20,302 nt of DNA from CAZIIK01 sp964539235 (GTDB lineage Bacteria > Pseudomonadota > Gammaproteobacteria > Francisellales > CACEW01), in assembly GCA_964539235.1 (NCBI GenBank), contig CAZIIK010000009.1:1-20302 (forward strand), given 5' to 3'. A model generated the notes under the pieces. That model did not search any database and was not told the origin of the DNA. It saw only the letters and a list, made by a program, of their open reading frames with translations. Made by a program: the position numbers and the translations under genes. Positions 13,700 through 20,302 of this stretch are shown piece after piece (position 1 is the first letter of the stretch; every line of letters begins with the position of its first letter).

Positions 13700-14302
13700 T
13701 TACGTCAAAGGTCTAATTGAGTGGAGTGCCACATCGGTGATAATGCCATCGAGTGTTACATCCCAAGTTTCTGTTGGTAACGCATGATGCCATTTTTGCC
13801 ACTCATATGCACAACCTAATAACACAGGCGTGGTGCAATTGGGCGCTTGGCGAAATTGAAAGCTGTAATCGTAATAGCCACCACCCATGCCAATGCGGTG
13901 ACCCGCGGTGTCAAAAGCAACCAAGGGTGTGAGTACTAAGGATAGTTCCCAGGGTGCCAGTAGTGTTTCAATTTCAAACTTAGTTTCTAAGATGCCATAT
14001 CGATTGCGGCGCAGTTCGCAGTTAGCCGCATAGGGTGCAAACCAAAGTGCATGCGGTAGCACGGGGTGCAAAATCGGTAGGTAACACGCAATATTTTGCC
14101 GCTGGAAATACTCGATCAATGGTGTCAAATCCATTTCGCCGTTGATAGCTAAGTAAAGGCCGACGGCTTGAAAATAGGTATCTGGAAAATTTTGGGTTTG
14201 AAAGTGTGTGCAGAGTGCATGAGTCGCATTTTTCTGCGCGTCTAATGGCAGCGTTCTGCGTTGTTGGCGTAAGGTTGCGCGAATGTGCTCGGTTGGGGTC
14301 AT
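13700..14302 (-). CDS. fau: 5-formyltetrahydrofolate cyclo-ligase
   Basis: The enzyme converts 5-formyltetrahydrofolate to 5,10-methenyltetrahydrofolate with ATP, recycling a folate that inhibits other enzymes. The 200-residue product has the family pattern: an N-terminal basic helix (RATLRQQRRTL), YLAINGEMDLTPLI, CYLPILHP, LVLTPLVAFDTAGHRIGMGGGYYD with the GMGGGYYD substrate/ATP loop, and WDVTLDGIITD near the end. It lies 27 bp downstream of 6S RNA on the same strand, the arrangement known from E. coli ssrS-fau (ygfA). It is therefore likely read from the 6S promoter by readthrough. The DUF3301 gene follows after four bases. Confidence 0.96.
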   Translation of the reverse strand: MTPTEHIRATLRQQRRTLPLDAQKNATHALCTHFQTQNFPDTYFQAVGLYLAINGEMDLTPLIEYFQRQNIACYLPILHPVLPHALWFAPYAANCELRRNRYGILETKFEIETLLAPWELSLVLTPLVAFDTAGHRIGMGGGYYDYSFQFRQAPNCTTPVLLGCAYEWQKWHHALPTETWDVTLDGIITDVALHSIRPLT

Positions 14303-14329
14303 GTGCGAATAAATTGGAAAATCTGAAAG

Positions 14330-14528
14330 AGATGGTGTCTACCGTGTTACCGCTGTCTTACATAGCCCTTGAACCTCAAGGACTAAGTGGGAACTACCGA
14401 ACTGCTTTGGGTTTCCCTTTGGCTAGGCCATTGGGCCGACTCGCTAGCAGCATCAGAAGTTGGTTCCCGTTCGTATAGACATGGCTCAAGTTTATTAAGA
14501 CTGGCCTGCAACACAGAAGAGACGCCAC
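14330..14528 (-). ncRNA. ssrS: 6S RNA, regulator of sigma-70 RNA polymerase
   Basis: 6S RNA mimics an open promoter and sequesters the sigma-70 holoenzyme in stationary phase. Read on the minus strand, the transcript has GGCCAGTC and TTGAGCC near the 5' side. On the 3' side it has the hairpin CCTTGAGGTTCAAGGG, followed by ACAGCGGTAACACGGTAGAC. The ends close on each other: GGCGTCT and GTGTTGC at the 5' side pair with AGACACC and GGTAACAC at the 3' side, as in the family's long rod. The predicted start from the promoter (14528) and the end of the closing stem (near 14330) give about 199 nt, near the usual ~185. The position directly upstream of fau is the conserved one. Exact ends are estimates. 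Confidence 0.92.
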
Positions 14529-14534
14529 GGGTTC

Positions 14535-14563
14535 ACTATAACATGTTAGTCTGACTTGGCAAT
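14535..14563 (-). promoter_or_regulatory. Promoter of 6S RNA
   Basis: On the minus strand TTGCCA lies 16 bp upstream of TATAGT (14540-14535), and the -10 is preceded by TGT, making an extended -10. The start would be near 14528, exactly where the 6S closing stem begins. The -35 arm is near 14562-14557. Confidence 0.7.
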
Positions 14564-14602
14564 AGCCGTGGATGTTTAAAGAAATCATCCAAAAACTACG
14601 TA

Positions 14603-14630
14603 TTGTCATACAGCGCTATCCTGGTTAAAT
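14603..14630 (+). promoter_or_regulatory. Possible promoter of the RHS-core gene
   Basis: TTGTCA at 14603-14608 (5/6) and TTAAAT at 14625-14630 (4/6) are 16 bp apart. They are the best sigma-70-like pair upstream of the RHS gene and would start transcription near 14637. Confidence 0.35.
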
Positions 14631-14661
14631 GATTAAAATGTTATGACGATGCGAGTGGTAA

Positions 14662-15423
14662 TTGATGATGACCAAGGATGGTAATCGATATCAGTCAGAG
14701 GGTGCTATGCGTTGGCCCTATATCACACAAATGATGGTCAAAGTGAGTATCGTTTTGTTGTGTGTTGCAGCAGTATTTTTCCAGTATATTTATTCACCTG
14801 TTTGGGCAGCACAACCTTTAGTGTCTGCAAGACTGCAACATCGACCAGTTGAACATCACTTTATTGTTTCTAAATCCATTCAGCTTTTTGGATTTGATAA
14901 TCAGCTCACTGAGTCATCCTCGGGTCAGCAGTTCCTAGGCAAGGGATGTCGTACATATAATCCAATTGTTCATCGATTTATGTCGCGAGATTCATTATCA
15001 CCATTCGATAAAGGTGGTCTCAATGGCTATCTTTTTGCGAACAACAATCCCATTAAAAATTATGACCCCTCTGGCCATATGGCGAAACCAGTTAAGGTTT
15101 TTATTGAGATGGCGGTGTGGTTATCCTCGACCTTACTGCTGGCTGGTCTGTTGATTTCTTTGGGTTATGGGCTTTCAATCGGCCTTGAAAGAATCGGTTT
15201 TGTTGCCAATAAAGCAGAAGTGCTTGGTGTGGTCGGGTTGATTGCTGCACCTATTCTTGCTGGTTTTATTGACCAAAAATTAGATGATTATTTAAATACC
15301 GTTGGTGGTCAAAAAAAACCAAAATCAAAGCCAGGTGTACGATTACATTCAATGGTCAAAAGTACGCATAATACATTGGTTGGTTTTCAGTCTGTTCATC
15401 CAGTTGCGCACCGCACTTTTTAA
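14662..15423 (+). CDS. Small orphan RHS-core protein with export signal and two C-terminal membrane helices
   Basis: The 253-residue product (from ATG 14662) has a hydrophobic export signal at about residues 25-45 ending SPVWAAQP, consistent with signal peptidase cleavage after VWA. Residues 91-139 form the RHS repeat-associated core motif: FLGKGCRTYNP, HRFMSRDSLSPF, GGLNGYLFANNNPI, NYDPSGH. After the usual processing point (DPSGH) comes a variable part with two hydrophobic segments (147-175 and 185-203) and a basic tail. Full RHS proteins carry a long YD-repeat shell and a toxic tip after this motif; here the shell is absent. ATG 14707 (MRWPYITQMM), preceded by AGAGGG, is a likely alternative start. 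It has no visible immunity or secretion partner. The function is unknown; it may be an exported effector tip or an eroded fragment. Confidence 0.8.
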   Translation: MMMTKDGNRYQSEGAMRWPYITQMMVKVSIVLLCVAAVFFQYIYSPVWAAQPLVSARLQHRPVEHHFIVSKSIQLFGFDNQLTESSSGQQFLGKGCRTYNPIVHRFMSRDSLSPFDKGGLNGYLFANNNPIKNYDPSGHMAKPVKVFIEMAVWLSSTLLLAGLLISLGYGLSIGLERIGFVANKAEVLGVVGLIAAPILAGFIDQKLDDYLNTVGGQKKPKSKPGVRLHSMVKSTHNTLVGFQSVHPVAHRTF

Positions 15424-15456
15424 TCAAGACCTTTGCATGACTCACAATATACCCTG

Positions 15457-15465
15457 TGCTACCAT
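15457..15465 (+). promoter_or_regulatory. Possible extended -10 promoter of ygfB-ubiH-ubiI
   Basis: TGC-TACCAT at 15457-15465 is an extended -10-like sequence about 30 bp before the ygfB ATG. TTGCAT at 15433-15438 is too far upstream to be a good -35, so support is modest. Confidence 0.35.
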
Positions 15466-15495
15466 GCGCGCAGCTTGTATGCATGAGAGTTATCC

Positions 15496-16095
15496 ATGTC
15501 GGTACCGGAAAAAATAGCTTTACCTGATTTTACTGCAGTGATGCGAGCTTTATCGTATCTCAAAGTGCGTAGCCAAGCGGCAGAAGCGCATGGTTTGTTG
15601 GCCGCATTATTGGCGGGCAATGTATCACTGCGTCGTCAAGCCTGGGTGGATTCGTTATTGACCACAAATTTTCAGAAAGGCGATGTTTCGGCACAAGAAT
15701 CGCAAGCAACATTATTAAGCCTATTTGATGCCGCTGTGCGTTATTTTAAAGAAGACGATACCTTATCATTTCAGTTATTACTCCCGGAAGATGAAGAGCC
15801 GATTGCGCTGCGCATTGAGGCATTAGCAGAGTGGTGCCAAGGGTTTTTGTCAGGCTTGAACATTATGCATATCAACGAAGGTGCCGTTGACAGCCCGGAT
15901 GTCAAAGAAGCTTTGCAAGACCTAACTAAAATGGCCTGTTTGGCGCATGATGACGAACAAGATGGTGATGAAGAAATCGAAGCAGCATTTGTTGAGTTGG
16001 TTGAATTTGCACGTGTTGCCGTTGTATTGGTGCATGACTATGTATTGCAGCGCAATCAAAAGTGGGCAGTAACTGGCAATGACACACAGCACTGA
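15496..16095 (+). CDS. ygfB: YgfB/YecA (UPF0149) family protein
   Basis: A 199-residue all-helical protein of the UPF0149 family. It has the N-terminal AEAHGLLAALLAGN motif and LLPEDEEPIALRIEALAEWCQGFLSGL, in which the EWCQGFLxGL block is the family signature. Then come a C-terminal acidic stretch (DEQDGDEEIEAA) and FVELVEFARVAVVLVHDYV. In Pseudomonas a YgfB protein has been tied to control of a peptidoglycan amidase; whether this holds here is unknown. It is the first gene of a run with ubiH, whose ATG lies 17 bases before the ygfB stop. The E. coli order ygfB-pepP-ubiH-ubiI is kept apart from pepP, which is missing. Confidence 0.92.
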   Translation: MSVPEKIALPDFTAVMRALSYLKVRSQAAEAHGLLAALLAGNVSLRRQAWVDSLLTTNFQKGDVSAQESQATLLSLFDAAVRYFKEDDTLSFQLLLPEDEEPIALRIEALAEWCQGFLSGLNIMHINEGAVDSPDVKEALQDLTKMACLAHDDEQDGDEEIEAAFVELVEFARVAVVLVHDYVLQRNQKWAVTGNDTQH

Positions 16096-17332
16096 CCCAA
16101 CGCGATCGACACAGAAATTCGATGTTGTGGTCTTAGGTGCCGGAATTGTCGGTGCTTTATTGGCTCATATATTGTCTCGTTGCCAGTTATCGGTTGCGTT
16201 GATTGATGCTAAGGCCGATATCATGCCGTCTGATACGCCTAAAAAAATAGGCGATCAACGGGCAATTGCTTTATCTCGGGCGAGTTTGAATATTCTGCAA
16301 GGTTTAGGACTGTGGCCATTAGCCGAACCAATGGGTGTGGCGATCAATCGTGTGCATGTGTGTCAGCAGGGCACCTTTGGTCAGGTACGATTGAGTGCTC
16401 AGCACGCCCAGGTTGAATCTTTGGGCCATGTGCTCAATATCGAAGATTTACAGCGCTTAATTGCCCAAGATTTGCATCAAAAAGTACAGGTTTATCCAGA
16501 ACATCGAGTGACTGCGCTTATTGAGGCAGATAATCAAGTGACTATCACTGCAGCAACGCCGGATCAAGCAGCGGTGGATTTTTCGGCACCCTGGGTGATT
16601 GCTGCCGATGGCGCAGTGTCAAATGTCGCCCAGTTGTTGGCGATGAAATCAGAACAAAAATCCTATGTTCAGGTCGCTATCGTCAGTAATATTACCGTCA
16701 AGCGTGATCATGCACATATCGCTTATGAGCGTTTTACGATAGAGGGCCCAATTGCTTTGTTGCCAATTGCGCCGCGGACTTTTTCACTGATCTGGTGTAT
16801 GCAGGAAGCGCGTGCACAAGCCTTGCTGGAAGAAGGGGATCAAGCATTTTTGTCAATATTGCAAACAGCCTTTGGTTATCGTGCAGGGCGCTTTATTGCC
16901 ACCACACCAAGGCAAACGTTTCCGCTGAATAGCATCTGGTTGCCAGAAATCCAAGAAGGTCGCGTACTGTTTTTTGGCAATGCGGCACATACACTACACC
17001 CGATTGCCGGACAGGGTTTTAATCTCTGTGTGCGTGAAGCGGCTACATTGATGGAAGCCCTGCAGCAGCAACAAAAAACAGCAGGGGATTGGCGCGATTT
17101 GGCTTTTCTAGCATTTGCTGTTGAGAAAATGCAGGCAGATGCAACATCCACTCGCCATACCGTGGATCAATTGGTGACTGGTTTTTCCAACGCCTATTGT
17201 GGCTGGTCTATCTTGCGTGCCTTAGGTCTAGCCGTTGCAGAGCGCAGCCCATCTCTCAAGCAGAAGCTGCAGCAACGCATGATGGGGTATCGCATACCAG
17301 CCAGTCGGCTTGCCAGAGGATTAAAATCATGA
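16079..17332 (+). CDS. ubiH: 2-octaprenyl-6-methoxyphenol hydroxylase UbiH (ubiquinone synthesis)
   Basis: A flavin monooxygenase that hydroxylates the ubiquinone ring in the aerobic pathway, working in the Ubi complex. The 417-residue product has the FAD-binding GAGIVG at residues 20-25, QRAIALSRASLNILQGLGLW, the second motif VIAADGAVSNVAQLL, and FFGNAAHTLHPIAGQGFNL near residue 300. The Asn in GNAAHTLHP instead of the usual Asp is a hallmark of UbiH against its paralogues, which supports the name. The start overlaps the end of ygfB by 17 bases, and its TGA overlaps the next ATG in ATGA, so the genes are translationally coupled. Confidence 0.93.
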   Translation: MTHSTDPTRSTQKFDVVVLGAGIVGALLAHILSRCQLSVALIDAKADIMPSDTPKKIGDQRAIALSRASLNILQGLGLWPLAEPMGVAINRVHVCQQGTFGQVRLSAQHAQVESLGHVLNIEDLQRLIAQDLHQKVQVYPEHRVTALIEADNQVTITAATPDQAAVDFSAPWVIAADGAVSNVAQLLAMKSEQKSYVQVAIVSNITVKRDHAHIAYERFTIEGPIALLPIAPRTFSLIWCMQEARAQALLEEGDQAFLSILQTAFGYRAGRFIATTPRQTFPLNSIWLPEIQEGRVLFFGNAAHTLHPIAGQGFNLCVREAATLMEALQQQQKTAGDWRDLAFLAFAVEKMQADATSTRHTVDQLVTGFSNAYCGWSILRALGLAVAERSPSLKQKLQQRMMGYRIPASRLARGLKS

Positions 17333-18507
17333 AGGTCGATGTGTGTATTGTCGGTGCCGGTATGGTGGGCTTAGCCTTGGCGAATCATTTGCATCAAGCA
17401 GGCTTTAGGGTTGCGCTGATCGAGAAAGATCCACCACCTGAGAAGATTTCCGCTGCTGTATTGCCCTTACGTGTCAGCGCCATCAGCTTGGCGTCTCAGC
17501 AATTATTCAGCACGATAGGTGCATGGGATGAAATTCAGCAGCACGCAGCGCCTTATGAGGATATGTTTGTCTGGGATGCAGCGACACCTACAGAGATTAC
17601 TTTGTCTGCCGCGCATGTTCATCGTCCTTATTTGGGGCATATCATTGAAAATCGTCGTATACAGCAGGCGTTATATGCCTGTGCGCAAGCCAATGAAATG
17701 CCATGTTTTCTGCCAGACACCGTGGCGCAGGTGCAACGGACTGCCACTGGTTGTCAGGTTGAATTAGCTTCAGGTCAATCAATTCAAGCAGGTTTATTGG
17801 TTGCTGCGGATGGTGTGCAATCACCATTACGCGCACGCATGGGAATTACATGCGAACCGACCCTATATCAACAAACGGCTTTTGTCGGTGTGGTTAGGAT
17901 GGAACGCTCGCATGACAAAACAGCCTGGCAGCGATTCCTGTCGACAGGTCCGGTTGCATTTTTGCCATTGCCAGATGCGCAGCAGTGTTCATTTGTCTGG
18001 AGTGTTGATGATGAGCAAGCAGAAGTGCTGAAAACACTATCCGACGATGATTTTTCAGCATCTTTGGCTGATGCCATTGAACAACGTTTTGGTCAGGTCA
18101 ATGTGCTAACTGAGCGTGCTGGTTTTCCGTTGAAGCATCAACATGCAGCTCGCTATACACAGCCACATTTTGCGTTGGTTGGTGATGCGGCGCATGCAAT
18201 ACATCCGTTGGCAGGCCAAGGTGTTAACTTGGGGTTTTTAGATGTGTTCGCTTTGGTCGACACCTTGCAAGCTGCCCGTGAACAGCGGCGTCCTCTGGGT
18301 TTGCAGAGTGATTTGCAACGCTATGCAAGTAAACGGCGTTGGCATAATGCGGCCATGCTCAAGGCGATGACGGGGATTAATGCGTTATTCAAGCAAACAA
18401 ATCCAGTAGTAAAAACGCTGCGCCATTTTGGCGTGCGCCAGGCGAATGATTTAATGCCGCTCAAACAATATTTTATTGCGCAGGCTACTGGAGAATCTTG
18501 GTTATGA
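17329..18507 (+). CDS. ubiI: UbiI/VisC-type flavin hydroxylase (ubiquinone synthesis)
   Basis: A paralogue of UbiH, expected to perform another ring hydroxylation in ubiquinone synthesis (C5 in the UbiI case). The 392-residue product has GAGMVG at 9-14, LRVSAISLASQQLFSTIGAW, VAADGVQSPLRARMGI, GFPLKHQHAARY and the classic ALVGDAAHAIHPLAGQGVNLG near residue 285. The Asp at this place (GDAAH) contrasts with the Asn in the preceding UbiH. I chose ATG 17329, with AGAGGA at 17315-17320 and an ATGA overlap with the ubiH stop. A longer frame from 17197 has no family support. The name could also be UbiF or UbiM by sequence alone; gene order favours UbiI. Confidence 0.88.
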   Translation: MKVDVCIVGAGMVGLALANHLHQAGFRVALIEKDPPPEKISAAVLPLRVSAISLASQQLFSTIGAWDEIQQHAAPYEDMFVWDAATPTEITLSAAHVHRPYLGHIIENRRIQQALYACAQANEMPCFLPDTVAQVQRTATGCQVELASGQSIQAGLLVAADGVQSPLRARMGITCEPTLYQQTAFVGVVRMERSHDKTAWQRFLSTGPVAFLPLPDAQQCSFVWSVDDEQAEVLKTLSDDDFSASLADAIEQRFGQVNVLTERAGFPLKHQHAARYTQPHFALVGDAAHAIHPLAGQGVNLGFLDVFALVDTLQAAREQRRPLGLQSDLQRYASKRRWHNAAMLKAMTGINALFKQTNPVVKTLRHFGVRQANDLMPLKQYFIAQATGESWL

Positions 18508-19088
18508 CGGCAGAGTTACAGCACCTTATTCATGTCTATGGATATTGGCTGATGGCCTTTGGTGCCATTATTGAAGGTGAAACCTTTCTGGTTGCGGGTG
18601 GTATCGCCGCGCAGCATGTGATCTTGCATTTGCCAGGTTTGATCGCATTAGCCCTGGTGGGAAGTTTCGTGCATGACTGTTTTTTCTTTTTCTTAGGGCG
18701 TACAGCCGGTCACAAGATACTGGAAAAGTGGCCAAAGTTGGCCCAAAAATCAGATCGAGTGCTGCGCTTATTTGAAAAGTATGGGGTGATTTTGATTATT
18801 GGTTTGCGCTACGCCTATGGTTTACGCACCATGATCCCAACCGTATTGGGCATGAGTGAAATCTCCGTGCGGGTTTTTATTTTCTTTGACCTAATCGGCG
18901 GCATACTTTGGTCTTGTACCTTTATCTTTGCGGGCTATTTTCTCGGCGAGGCCTTTAATCGCATTTTGCATACATTAGGCCTGTATGAACATGTGGGTGG
19001 CTATGTGCTGATTGGCCTGATCGGTGCGGTATTTGTGTTTGGTTTTTTATGGTGGTTATTGAAGCGTTTGCGTCGTCAGCGTTCATAA
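18504..19088 (+). CDS. DedA/SNARE-associated family membrane protein
   Basis: DedA-family proteins are inner-membrane proteins linked to lipid-carrier flipping (undecaprenyl phosphate or phosphatidylethanolamine), envelope homeostasis and the proton motive force. The 194-residue product has AIIEGETFLVAGGIAAQ near the start, SFVHDCFFFFLGRTAGHKIL, and RYAYGLRTMIPTVLGMSEIS, the re-entrant region that in relatives reads RFxPGxRxxxxxxAG. Two or three long hydrophobic helices and a basic end (KRLRRQRS) follow. ATG 18504 overlaps the ubiI stop (ATGA) and has TGGAGA at 18489-18494; an in-frame TTG at 18498 is less likely. It ends 13 bp from the convergent lysR gene. Which lipid it handles is unknown. 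Confidence 0.9.
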   Translation: MTAELQHLIHVYGYWLMAFGAIIEGETFLVAGGIAAQHVILHLPGLIALALVGSFVHDCFFFFLGRTAGHKILEKWPKLAQKSDRVLRLFEKYGVILIIGLRYAYGLRTMIPTVLGMSEISVRVFIFFDLIGGILWSCTFIFAGYFLGEAFNRILHTLGLYEHVGGYVLIGLIGAVFVFGFLWWLLKRLRRQRS

Positions 19089-19101
19089 TCATGCATTTTG
19101 T

Positions 19102-20007
19102 TCATGACGTAAAAGTCTCATTGTGTAATGATTCATGGCACCATTTACAGAAACGCTTTAACGTCGGGTAGCGCTGTGGATGCGTGAAAATCAAATAATA
19201 ACCGTGTTCTGGTTCAGTAATGATTTGCCCGAGTTGTCTGAGTTGACCACTGCGAATTAATGCGTGGACAAATATTTCGTGGGTTACAAAGATGCCTACT
19301 TGATTCAGACAGGCTTGAATGGCCTGTGCTGAAGAGCTAAACCTCATGAAGTGTTGGCTATCAGGCTGCTTAATTTGATGTGCTTCACACCACGCTGTCC
19401 AATTTTCTTGTCTGAATGAGATATCTTGAATACCAAGCAGTTTATAGCGCTTAAGTATGTGTTCCATCGGTTCGCTATCATCCTGTATTAAGTCAGGATG
19501 GCATACGGCAATCAGCCGATCTGAGCACAGATGTTCAACATGATGATTCGGCCAGTCAGTTGCGTGGCCATAGCCAATAATCAGGTCTATATCTGATTGC
19601 AGCGCAGCAGCGAGAGACCAGTTAGTTGAAATGCGAACATCCAAATCAGGATACTGTGCATATAAGTCTGGCAGCTGGGGAATCAACCAAAAGGTTGCTA
19701 ATGAGTTGAGTAAACTGATCGTGATATGTGATTTCTCAACTGGATTTAAACGCGTTTTAGCCTGCTCCAGTTGTGCTAAAGCTGGTTCGATATCTTGGAG
19801 AAATTGTCGGCCTGGTTCAGTGAGTTGCACGCCATTATGGGTGCGTTGGAAGAGTGTGCAGGCTAAATCTTCTTCTAGGCGTTTGATTTGTTGGCTAACG
19901 GCAGACAGCGTGATGTGTTGTAGTTCAGATGCTTTGCCAAAGCTTTCAGTTTTAGCCGCAGCTAAGAAAATGGGCAGAGCTTTAAGTGGAGGTAAAGGGC
20001 GACGCAT
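19102..20007 (-). CDS. LysR-family transcriptional regulator, GcvA-like
   Basis: The 301-residue product has the N-terminal LysR winged helix-turn-helix (PLKALPIFLAAAKTESFGKA, then LSAVSQQIKRLEEDLACTLF, and RTHNGVQLTEPGRQFL) at residues 7-75. A linker helix rich in Q, E and A follows. The periplasmic-binding-like effector domain begins near SHITISLLNSLATFWLIPQL, the arrangement of GcvA-type regulators. Target and ligand are unknown. The neighbouring DedA gene is convergent, so the regulated gene is more likely the one starting at the right edge. It starts ATG 20007-20005 and is complete. Confidence 0.93.
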   Translation of the reverse strand: MRRPLPPLKALPIFLAAAKTESFGKASELQHITLSAVSQQIKRLEEDLACTLFQRTHNGVQLTEPGRQFLQDIEPALAQLEQAKTRLNPVEKSHITISLLNSLATFWLIPQLPDLYAQYPDLDVRISTNWSLAAALQSDIDLIIGYGHATDWPNHHVEHLCSDRLIAVCHPDLIQDDSEPMEHILKRYKLLGIQDISFRQENWTAWCEAHQIKQPDSQHFMRFSSSAQAIQACLNQVGIFVTHEIFVHALIRSGQLRQLGQIITEPEHGYYLIFTHPQRYPTLKRFCKWCHESLHNETFTS

Positions 20008-20265
20008 TAGGGTTCTGGTTTAATTTATCTTAATCAGGAGTTTATTTTATATCGATTTATGGTGCAATTTGGATTACGTGAAATATTGCTAAATTTTCCA
20101 ACGGCTATCCGATGCGTGTGCAGCTGTGAATGAAAATGTGCACAATGCGTCGTTAGAGAATCTTGCGCGAATTGCGCACGTCTGTCGCGTTGCTGATTGG
20201 TTATAGAGAGAATTTGCTGTTAAAATCCGCGGCGAATTTGATGACAATGATGGTTAAAAACGCGT
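20008..20265. other. Intergenic region upstream of lysR, with short repeats
   Basis: This divergent spacer has no gene. It holds a small perfect hairpin, TGCGC-GAATT-GCGCA (20164-20178), two copies of a GATGCGT/AATGCGTC element near 20110-20155, and the promoter noted below. LysR proteins often bind such a spacer beside their own start, so it is the likely control region for lysR and for any rightward gene. Confidence 0.4.
20218..20226 (+). promoter_or_regulatory. Extended -10 promoter candidate near the right edge
   Basis: TGT-TAAAAT at 20218-20226 is an extended -10 (5/6 in the hexamer). TTGGTT lies 18 bp upstream of the hexamer as a weak -35. Transcription would start near 20233 and run rightward into the CDS start candidate. 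Confidence 0.4.
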
Positions 20266-20302
20266 ATGGCACACTCAAATGGCAATGCTGATCGGGTTAT
20301 TC
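20266..20302 (+). CDS. Possible start of a gene running off the right edge
   Basis: ATG at 20266 opens a frame that stays open to the window end (12 codons, MAHSNGNADRVI). It lies about 33 nt downstream of the predicted transcription start. There is no strong ribosome binding site. A 16-residue open frame (ATG 20241, TGA at 20289-20291) overlaps it in another frame and could be a leader. The identity is not recognisable from 12 residues. Confidence 0.3.
   Translation, partial: MAHSNGNADRVI

Noticed and set aside
14206..14478. A 90-residue plus-strand open frame
   Set aside because: It is antisense to the start of fau and to 6S RNA, which explain the sequence fully.
15421..15495. Terminator between the RHS gene and ygfB
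   Set aside because: I looked for a hairpin followed by T residues and found none convincing, so some cotranscription with ygfB cannot be excluded.
17197..17328. A longer N-terminus for UbiI starting inside ubiH
   Set aside because: The UbiI family starts just before the VDVCIVGAGMVG motif, and ATG 17329 has a proper AGAGGA and an ATGA overlap.
1..20302. CRISPR arrays, tRNA or rRNA genes
   Set aside because: No regularly spaced repeats and no cloverleaf or rRNA-like stretches were seen on either strand.

Overview
This window looks like a chromosomal segment of a gammaproteobacterium with moderate-to-low GC. The signs are the order rplM-rpsI-sspA-sspB, a 6S RNA directly upstream of the 5-formyltetrahydrofolate cyclo-ligase gene, a ygfB-ubiH-ubiI run, a Zur/COG0523/ZIP zinc locus, and BioC and ComF proteins of gammaproteobacterial type. 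I cannot fix the genus. Some neighbours common elsewhere are missing: petABC between rpsI and sspA, pepP between ygfB and ubiH, and bioBFHD beside comF/bioC.

Left part (1-4630), accessory and decaying. A type I restriction subunit gene (hsdR, 233-3537) has three in-frame stop codons, one single-base frameshift and an apparently foreign ~129-bp segment. It is followed, with an overlapping stop/start, by a YgjP-like zinc metallopeptidase gene that also has one in-frame stop. No hsdM or hsdS lies in the window. The 380 bp before rplM hold no gene but carry a degenerate 25-bp tandem repeat and other sequence resembling insertion-sequence ends.

Core part 1 (4631-8290). Ribosomal proteins L13 and S9 are followed by a terminator. 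Then come stringent starvation proteins SspA (with an unusual CPYC motif) and SspB (ClpXP adaptor), and a single-chain class I iron-sulfur fumarase with its own extended -10 promoter.

Zinc locus (8291-10785). A Zur-type Fur repressor diverges from a COG0523 metallochaperone GTPase and a ZIP-type transporter. A 23-bp near-palindrome very similar to the gammaproteobacterial Zur box lies between them. The GTPase reading frame is broken at a run of seven T.

Biotin/competence and toxin-antitoxin (10811-13231). comF and bioC diverge around an inverted repeat that resembles a BirA operator. A complete GNAT/DUF1778 (TacT/TacA-type) module with a good promoter and candidate operator sits tail-to-tail with bioC.

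Core part 2 (13300-19088). A DUF3301 membrane protein, fau and 6S RNA lie on the minus strand. A small orphan RHS-core protein with an N-terminal export signal and two later hydrophobic helices lies between 6S RNA and ygfB. UbiH, UbiI and a DedA-family protein then form a tightly overlapping operon. A GcvA-like LysR regulator converges on it, and the window ends in a promoter region with a possible CDS start.

The most notable signals are the orphan RHS protein, the CPYC motif in SspA, the slippery-T frameshift in the zinc GTPase, the ZIP protein with altered metal-site residues, and the multi-lesion hsdR/metallopeptidase unit with its unexplained internal insert. I see no CRISPR array, prophage or convincing complete novel defence system.
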